A stretch of 64,000 nucleotides of DNA, from positions 1,116,001-1,180,000 of the forward strand of contig CP048716.1 in assembly GCA_022641835.1 (NCBI GenBank). Direction: 5' to 3'. The DNA comes from Petasospora fabianii (taxonomy: Eukaryota > Ascomycota > Saccharomycetes > Phaffomycetales > Wickerhamomycetaceae). The number at the start of each line of letters is the position of its first letter. Positions within the stretch are counted from its first letter, which is position 1. Position numbers and translations under genes: made by a program. The notes under the pieces were generated by a model. That model saw only the letters and a list, made by a program, of their open reading frames with translations, ran no database searches and had not been told where the DNA came from. Below, one piece after another: positions 58,958-64,000 of this stretch.

Positions 58958-60388
58958 ATGTCTGAACCGAAAGTGCACTCCTTGGTGCTTGACGCCACCC
59001 CATTGATCACACAGCATGTCTCCACACTACAGACTTTCGCTACTGAATTCTTCACAACGCCTACGGTGTATAACGAAATTAAGGATGAGAATGCTAGAAG
59101 AAATTTGGCACTTTGGGGTGATAAACTCCAAGTGAGACATCCAAAGCCTGAGTTTGTTAAAAAAGTTCAAGATTTTGCCAAGTTGACTGGTGATTTTGCC
59201 GTGCTCTCTGCTAATGATATTCACGTCATCGCTTTGGCTTATGAATTGGAGGTTGAGTTAAATAAGGGTGACTGGAGATTGAGAAAGTATCCTGGTGAGA
59301 AGAAAGAGTTAATTAAGAAGAAACTTGATGAGAAAGTGGATCCTCAAGAGACGAAAAAGGAGGAAGTACAGACGGTGGAGTCTACCGCAGAGGCTACTAC
59401 AACTGAGACTGAAACGCAACCAGAGATCACATCTACCGAGTCTTCAGAAAAGAAGAAAAAGAACAGAAGAAGAGGAGGTAAGAAAGTGAGAGAGAAGAAA
59501 CTTGCCGCTGCTATGAAGGAACAGGAACAAGAAGAAGATGAGACAAAGACTGAAACTTCTACAGGAGAGCCATCTGTGTCACAAGAAGACATTGATGCGG
59601 TAACGCAGAAGCTTGAGGATTTGAAGACAGAGCCAACAGAGGCCGCTCCAGAGAATGAGGAAGATCTCGAGGAGGATTACAATGAGGAGGAAGATGATGG
59701 TGAATGGATCACTACTGACAACCTTGTCGAGGTGATGATCAGAGACAGTGGTGAAAAGATTGAACAAGAGACACATACGTTAAAGATCAAAGTTGCCCTT
59801 GTTACTGGTGATTTTGCTGTTCAGAATGTTACGATGCAAATTGGTTTGAATCTTATGAACACGATGTCTGGATTGCAGATCAAGAGAGTGAGGAACTACA
59901 TGTTGAGATGCCATGCTTGCTTCACGATGCTTCCAATCCCAAAGAACGGTAGACCAAAGCATTTCTGTCCAAGATGTGGTGGTAACACACTTATGAGATG
60001 TGCCGTTTCCGTTGATGCTAAAACCGGTGAAGTGACTCCACACTTGAAGGCCAACTTTGAGTGGCACAAGAGAGGTGACCGTTTCTCTATAGCTTCGCCA
60101 TTGTCTAAGAACACTCAGAAGAGAATGGGTAAGAAGGGATTCGTGCACAATAAGTCTAACAAGCAGAAAGAATACGAGGAGCCTATCCTGAGAGAGGACC
60201 AAAAGGAGTACCAGAAGGCCCTCAAGGATGATGACTGGCTTAGAAGACAGAATGAGAAGATTCTTAACGACTACATTGGTGGTGGTTCTGCTGACAACTT
60301 CATCTCTCCATTCGTCGCTCAGTCATTCAGAAACCAGGGCGTCAAAGTCGGAAAGGGAAGATTTGTCAACTCCAACAGAAGAAGATGA
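58958..60388 (+). CDS. NOB1: 20S pre-rRNA endonuclease NOB1
   Basis: Nob1 makes the final cleavage at site D that yields 18S rRNA in cytoplasmic pre-40S particles. The 476-residue protein has an N-terminal PIN domain with catalytic Asp in LVLDATPLI (D12) and GDFAVLSANDIHVIALA. An acidic/Lys-rich linker follows (130-260), then a zinc ribbon near 317-345 (CHACFTMLPIPKNGRPKHFC, CPRCGG) and the conserved C-terminal HNKSNKQKEYEEP and RNQGVKVGKGRFVNSNRRR. A perfect PAC element lies upstream. Confidence 0.96.
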   Translation: MSEPKVHSLVLDATPLITQHVSTLQTFATEFFTTPTVYNEIKDENARRNLALWGDKLQVRHPKPEFVKKVQDFAKLTGDFAVLSANDIHVIALAYELEVELNKGDWRLRKYPGEKKELIKKKLDEKVDPQETKKEEVQTVESTAEATTTETETQPEITSTESSEKKKKNRRRGGKKVREKKLAAAMKEQEQEEDETKTETSTGEPSVSQEDIDAVTQKLEDLKTEPTEAAPENEEDLEEDYNEEEDDGEWITTDNLVEVMIRDSGEKIEQETHTLKIKVALVTGDFAVQNVTMQIGLNLMNTMSGLQIKRVRNYMLRCHACFTMLPIPKNGRPKHFCPRCGGNTLMRCAVSVDAKTGEVTPHLKANFEWHKRGDRFSIASPLSKNTQKRMGKKGFVHNKSNKQKEYEEPILREDQKEYQKALKDDDWLRRQNEKILNDYIGGGSADNFISPFVAQSFRNQGVKVGKGRFVNSNRRR

Positions 60389-60870
60389 ATTAAAAATGGC
60401 CCGATAAAACGTACCCAAACTTGTGGTTGCAGCACTATCTACGTAGTTAGATCATCGGCTGATTCGCTTGTCGCCTCCACATGAACGATGTGTGCGCGTA
60501 CCGGCGGTGCCTGCCAACGCCATACGTGTCAATAGATCTCGCGAGAAATTTTGCTTGGAGGCGTCGCTTCAGCAAAGAGAGGACATTGGGAAAGGGGATA
60601 GCCGCCACTCGGGTAGTTTCAACTTTCTTATCTAAAAAGCAAACAAACGCCCTTAAAAGTACGCGACAGAGCCTCTGTTGACGATTACAGCTTCCTGCTT
60701 CACCTGGAACACCTCAATTTATCTTCACCGCTACCGCAGTGAACACGCAGGGTCCCCGTCCGTCTACACAGTACAAGCTCTCAATTGCATTTTAGACTAA
60801 AGCAAGACAGACGCACCAACTTTCTTCGCATCGCGCCACCTTACACCTCGCTTAATATCCATTTGAAGTC
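60389..60870. promoter_or_regulatory. SIS2 promoter region
   Basis: These 482 bp lie upstream of SIS2 and downstream of NOB1. The 250 bp before the ATG are C/T-rich and fit a leader. No factor site was assigned and no gene is seen. Confidence 0.45.
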
Positions 60871-62298
60871 ATGGCTGATCCCAAGAAGGAGACCAAGGAG
60901 CTCAAGCTCAGATTCTCCGACAACGAGTTATCGCCAACTGCCATGGCGATGTCGAATCTTCAGTGTCCTTCGCCTCCACCTATCCTCAACACCAACGTGA
61001 GCACAGGAAATAACCAGTCTTCTGCCTCCATTAACAACATCATCCACGGTGAGCTTCAGCAGGGTGATGACGCTCAGCATCGCCTCTCCACCGACCAGAA
61101 CGTTCACCTTGACCAACCAATCCCATCACGTCCTACCCCACAGAGCATGCTTCAACCTTCTGCCAACTCGGCTTCTGCCTCCCAATCCTCCATTAAGAAC
61201 ACCGTCCCAGCTGGAGGTGTTCTGCTAAGAGGTCGTGCTGCTGCCACCGCTGTCGTCGCTGCTGTCGCTGCTGCTACTGCCAGAGACAAACTGCGTTCAT
61301 CAAGCCCTCACGTGGTTCAAGTTGGTACCCCGGCACACGATGTACACACCCCAGCTCACAACTTGAGTAACTCATCCCTTTCATCAAACAACGAACATTC
61401 ATTGAAACCAGGTGACATGCATGCACACTTTTACGTTGAGGACACCATCCGTCACAGTGGTGTAAGATCAAGAAGCAACAGTACCTCCGCAAGTACTGAG
61501 CCAAGAAACATCAGAGACGTGATGGATGAGGGCACTGGTGCTTCCAATGGTACAGGTGGCAGTGAAATCATTAACAGAGCCACACTACCAGTCAAGAAAG
61601 AATCAACTCAGAACTCTGATCCACGTTTACCTCAGGATGACGGTAAAGTGCACGTTTTGTTCGGAGCCTGTGGATCCATCGCCTCAGCCAAGATCAAGAA
61701 CATTGTTAAAAAACTCGAGGACATTTATGGTAATGATCGCATCTCTATTCAGGTTATCTTGACATCTGCTGCTGAACATTTTGTCTCTAGAACCGACTTT
61801 GGTCCAAACGTTTGCCTTTGGAGAGACAAGGATGAATGGACAACATGGAAGGCTCGAACTGATCCTGTTCTTCACATTGAACTTCGTCGTTGGGCTGATA
61901 TCCTCATTGTGGCCCCACTTACTGCTAATACACTCTCCAAGGTTGCCCTAGGAATATGTGATAACTTACTCACGAACGTGATTAGGGCCTGGAACACTCA
62001 GTATCCAATCCTTTTGGCCCCTTCAATGGTGAGCTATGCATACAACTCTGTGCAGACAAAGAGACATCTCAAGACGATTAAGGAGGAGATGCCCTGGATT
62101 GATGTTTTGAGACCTGCTGAAAAGATTATTGGAAGCTATGGTGATATCGGTATGGGTGGTATGATGGATTATAATGAGATTCTCGATAAGATTGTTCATA
62201 AACTTGGTGGTTATCCGGAAGACGAAGAGGATGACGAAGATGATGATGATGATGTGAATGAGAACAATGAAGAGAAAAATGTTGACGGAGAAGATGAC

Positions 62299-62330
<32 letters not shown>

Positions 62331-62520
62331 TGACGACGATGCAGTGAATGACGATGATGTTATCGAAGAGGAGGAAGAGGAGGGATCTACAGTACCATCA
62401 CCAACTTCACCCATCGCTGTGTCCAAGGGTACACCGAGTAAGTCGACCAAGGGTCTCCGCAAGTTGACAGTGGCTGAAGAAGATGAGATGGAGTCAAAGT
62501 TGTCAAAGATGTCAGTTTGA
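60871..62520 (+). CDS. SIS2: PP1Z inhibitor and PPCDC subunit SIS2/HAL3
   Basis: This protein inhibits the Ppz phosphatases (salt tolerance) and contributes to the heterotrimeric phosphopantothenoylcysteine decarboxylase of CoA synthesis. The 549-residue protein has a disordered Ser/Thr-rich N-terminus (1-258), the flavodoxin-like PPCDC core (259-448) and an acidic tail with an uninterrupted Asp run (475-490). The core has VHVLFGACGSIASAKI and the catalytic His H335 in VLHIELRRWADILIVAP. PSMVSYAYNSV replaces the PAMNxxM of active enzymes, and GSYGDIGMGGMMD lacks the catalytic Cys. His without Cys is the Hal3/Vhs3 pattern; Cab3 would supply the rest. Confidence 0.95.
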
Positions 62521-63276
62521 AAGAACTGTCAGTCATGTGTCTAATGTCGTTACGAGTTTATGTTTCTTATCACAGCGTTTTCAAGGCGTATTTGCTTTTT
62601 ATTAATATGATTATGTGAGAATAGAGGAAATTACACGCTGTGATACTGTTGTGAAGATAGCCAGCTTGATGTAAATGCTACTGTTTGGTTTGTAACTTGC
62701 TCTGAGGCGTTTCTACTTGAAGGATGTGAATAGGGCAGCTGATATGGAAACGACCACCAAGCACCAACATGAAGTAGAGTCTTCTGTCAAGCCAGGACCC
62801 GGGGTCTTGGACTATAAAGTGTCCGACTCCTCTCACAAGCTACTACTCAGCCAGCGGGAATAAATCTTGGAAGCAAGAGGATTATGAACAGATTAACATC
62901 GAGATTGAAGCACTTTCTTCATTATCAGTCACACTTTGACAGCAGGTTCAAGGAAAGATTATCATGTAGTGCTGAAGGGTTGACATTTTAAAAGAATAAG
63001 AAGAGTACCCACCACCATCTGTTGTTTACTGGTGTTAGCCTCACAATAGTAGCTCAATTCGGGGTAGCTCTACCGTTGAGGAATCATAAAGTTTCTTCTA
63101 GAGCTACAGTGCCATCAGTACAGCCAGCTAAGCTGGTCATTAAAGGTTGAAACAGTCCATTAAAAAGTCAAAGCGGTACAGTAAACAAGGGCACATATAA
63201 AGCAACAGTACAAAACATCATCAAGCTCTATGGCGAGCGGGCCCTTTTAAAGGCCGTGGGGGTATCTCAATTAAGT
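62521..63276. other. Convergent intergenic region SIS2 / right-edge gene
   Basis: These 756 bp have no gene. Short inverted repeats occur (GTAGCTC near 63049 with GAGCTAC near 63100; CACAGCG near 62572 with CGCTGTG near 62637), but no known RNA family is recognised. Confidence 0.45.
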
Positions 63277-64000
63277 TCAAAACGTGTCAGTTTCCCAGTT
63301 CATATCGTTAGCAATCTGTCTTGCGGCATTCAATTTCTTCAACTGCTCTTTTCTCCAGTTCGAGTACGTGTCACCATCGTCATCATCCTGATCGGAGCTC
63401 ATCTGTTCAGGTGCAGTATTTTCTCTGTCCTCATAGTCAGTCTCTCGAGATAATGATTTCAACGGAGACGTCATGATCTTTGCAGATCTCTTCTTTGGCA
63501 ATGGAAGGTTGGATCTAGAGTCGCTCTTTAAAGGAGACACACGACCAGCGGCACGTCTTGGACTACCGTTAGTCTCCGGAAGACGGGACAGTTGTGGTTG
63601 GAACGTGCCGTGAGAACGGGTAAGAGTGGTGGGTGGCCGCACTTGTCTTCTATCCTTCATCATATCGGACGTGATACTCAGATTGGATTCACGAATCGGG
63701 CTGGTGAGTGGTGGGAGAATACAAGATTTGGATACACCAAGAGTAGGTTTGGTTGTGAGAGGTCTTCTAAGTGGTTTGTGGACGCCTTGTGAAGTTAGTG
63801 GCTGACGTGCTGATGTCACAGACGTTGCCTTGACGGGCGAGGCAGATCTGGATGGCTGACGGGATGGTAAGCGAGATGGTACCCTGGATGGAGCACGAGA
63901 TGCAGCCGCAGATGGGGCTCTTGAAGTCACTCTTGATGGAGCAGCAGATGGCGCCCTAGAGACGGCTCTTGAAGGTGCTGCAGATGCAGCTCTCGATGGC
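63277..64000 (-). CDS. Unidentified Ser/Pro/Arg-repeat protein, C-terminal part (5' end outside window)
   Basis: The frame is open to the right edge, so this is the last 240 residues of a longer protein. The visible N-terminal part repeats APSR/RAPS-like tetrads (SRAPSRVPSRLPSRQPSRS). A basic disordered region with several SP sites follows (SPVKATS, SPLKSDS, TSPLKSLS), then an acidic patch (SSDQDDDDGDTYSNW) and a final helix WRKEQLKKLNAARQIANDMNW. The Ser-Pro/basic pattern suggests a CDK-regulated or microtubule-associated protein, but I cannot identify it. The conserved domain, if any, lies outside the window. Confidence 0.75.
   Translation of the reverse strand, partial: PSRAASAAPSRAVSRAPSAAPSRVTSRAPSAAASRAPSRVPSRLPSRQPSRSASPVKATSVTSARQPLTSQGVHKPLRRPLTTKPTLGVSKSCILPPLTSPIRESNLSITSDMMKDRRQVRPPTTLTRSHGTFQPQLSRLPETNGSPRRAAGRVSPLKSDSRSNLPLPKKRSAKIMTSPLKSLSRETDYEDRENTAPEQMSSDQDDDDGDTYSNWRKEQLKKLNAARQIANDMNWETDTF

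Noticed and set aside
1-64000. Mobile elements, virus-like insertions, CRISPR arrays, rRNA
   Set aside because: No long terminal repeats, transposase, reverse transcriptase, integrase, capsid or rRNA-like sequence was seen on either strand.

Overview
This window is a gene-dense stretch of a budding-yeast (Saccharomycotina) nuclear genome. The genes are compact and mostly intron-poor, and the proteins are clearly yeast-type (Vps10, Cgr1, Spt20, Tbf1, Hho1, Pxl1, Meh1, Tpc1, Nob1, Sis2/Hal3). The introns I could place are 54-115 nt and most carry a TACTAAC-like branch point. CTG is read as leucine: it encodes the invariant Leu of the R-L-S-D motif in the cis-prenyltransferase (33771-33773) and two conserved Leu positions in Oxa1. 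That argues against the CTG-Ser and CTG-Ala clades. Retained genes that Saccharomyces lacks (a CBS-PB1 protein, an Mtr-like amino acid transporter, a Tysnd1/Deg15-like protease) also point outside Saccharomyces. I cannot name the species.

Layout. 1-10 kb: 3' part of NTE1, LSM3, VPS10, CGR1, CKA2 and a three-exon SLD7-like gene. 10-20 kb: PXL1, a CCM1-like PPR gene, PTH4, a mitochondrial 1-Cys peroxiredoxin, DCP1 and SPT20. 20-30 kb: PEX11, ARO2, a Tysnd1/Deg15-like protease, TVP38, TGL4 and a four-exon MEH1/EGO1. 30-40 kb: mL50 ribosomal protein, CBS-PB1 tail-anchored protein, cis-prenyltransferase, VPH2, a divergent Nfu paralogue, a pterin-carbinolamine dehydratase-like gene in three exons, a small unknown gene and cytosolic NADP-isocitrate dehydrogenase. 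40-50 kb: a Zn2Cys6 factor, OXA1, TBF1, HHO1 and a multi-RRM protein. 50-64 kb: canonical NFU1, tRNA-Pro(UGG), an amino acid transporter, TPC1, RRP46, SGT1, NOB1, SIS2/HAL3 and the 3' end of an unidentified serine/proline-rich gene cut by the window edge.

There are no operons, transposons, LTR elements or CRISPR arrays. Several genes share themes although they are not clustered: mitochondrial Fe-S and biogenesis (two Nfu proteins, Oxa1, mL50, Ccm1-like, Pth4, Tpc1), peroxisome and lipid metabolism (Pex11, the protease, Tgl4, Nte1, cytosolic Idp) and ribosome biogenesis (Cgr1, Rrp46, Nob1). The last group carries PAC-like promoter elements. The points most worth a second look are the protease ending in His-Lys-Leu, the two very different Nfu proteins, the CBS-PB1 tail-anchored protein, and the RRM protein with a possible MLLE domain.
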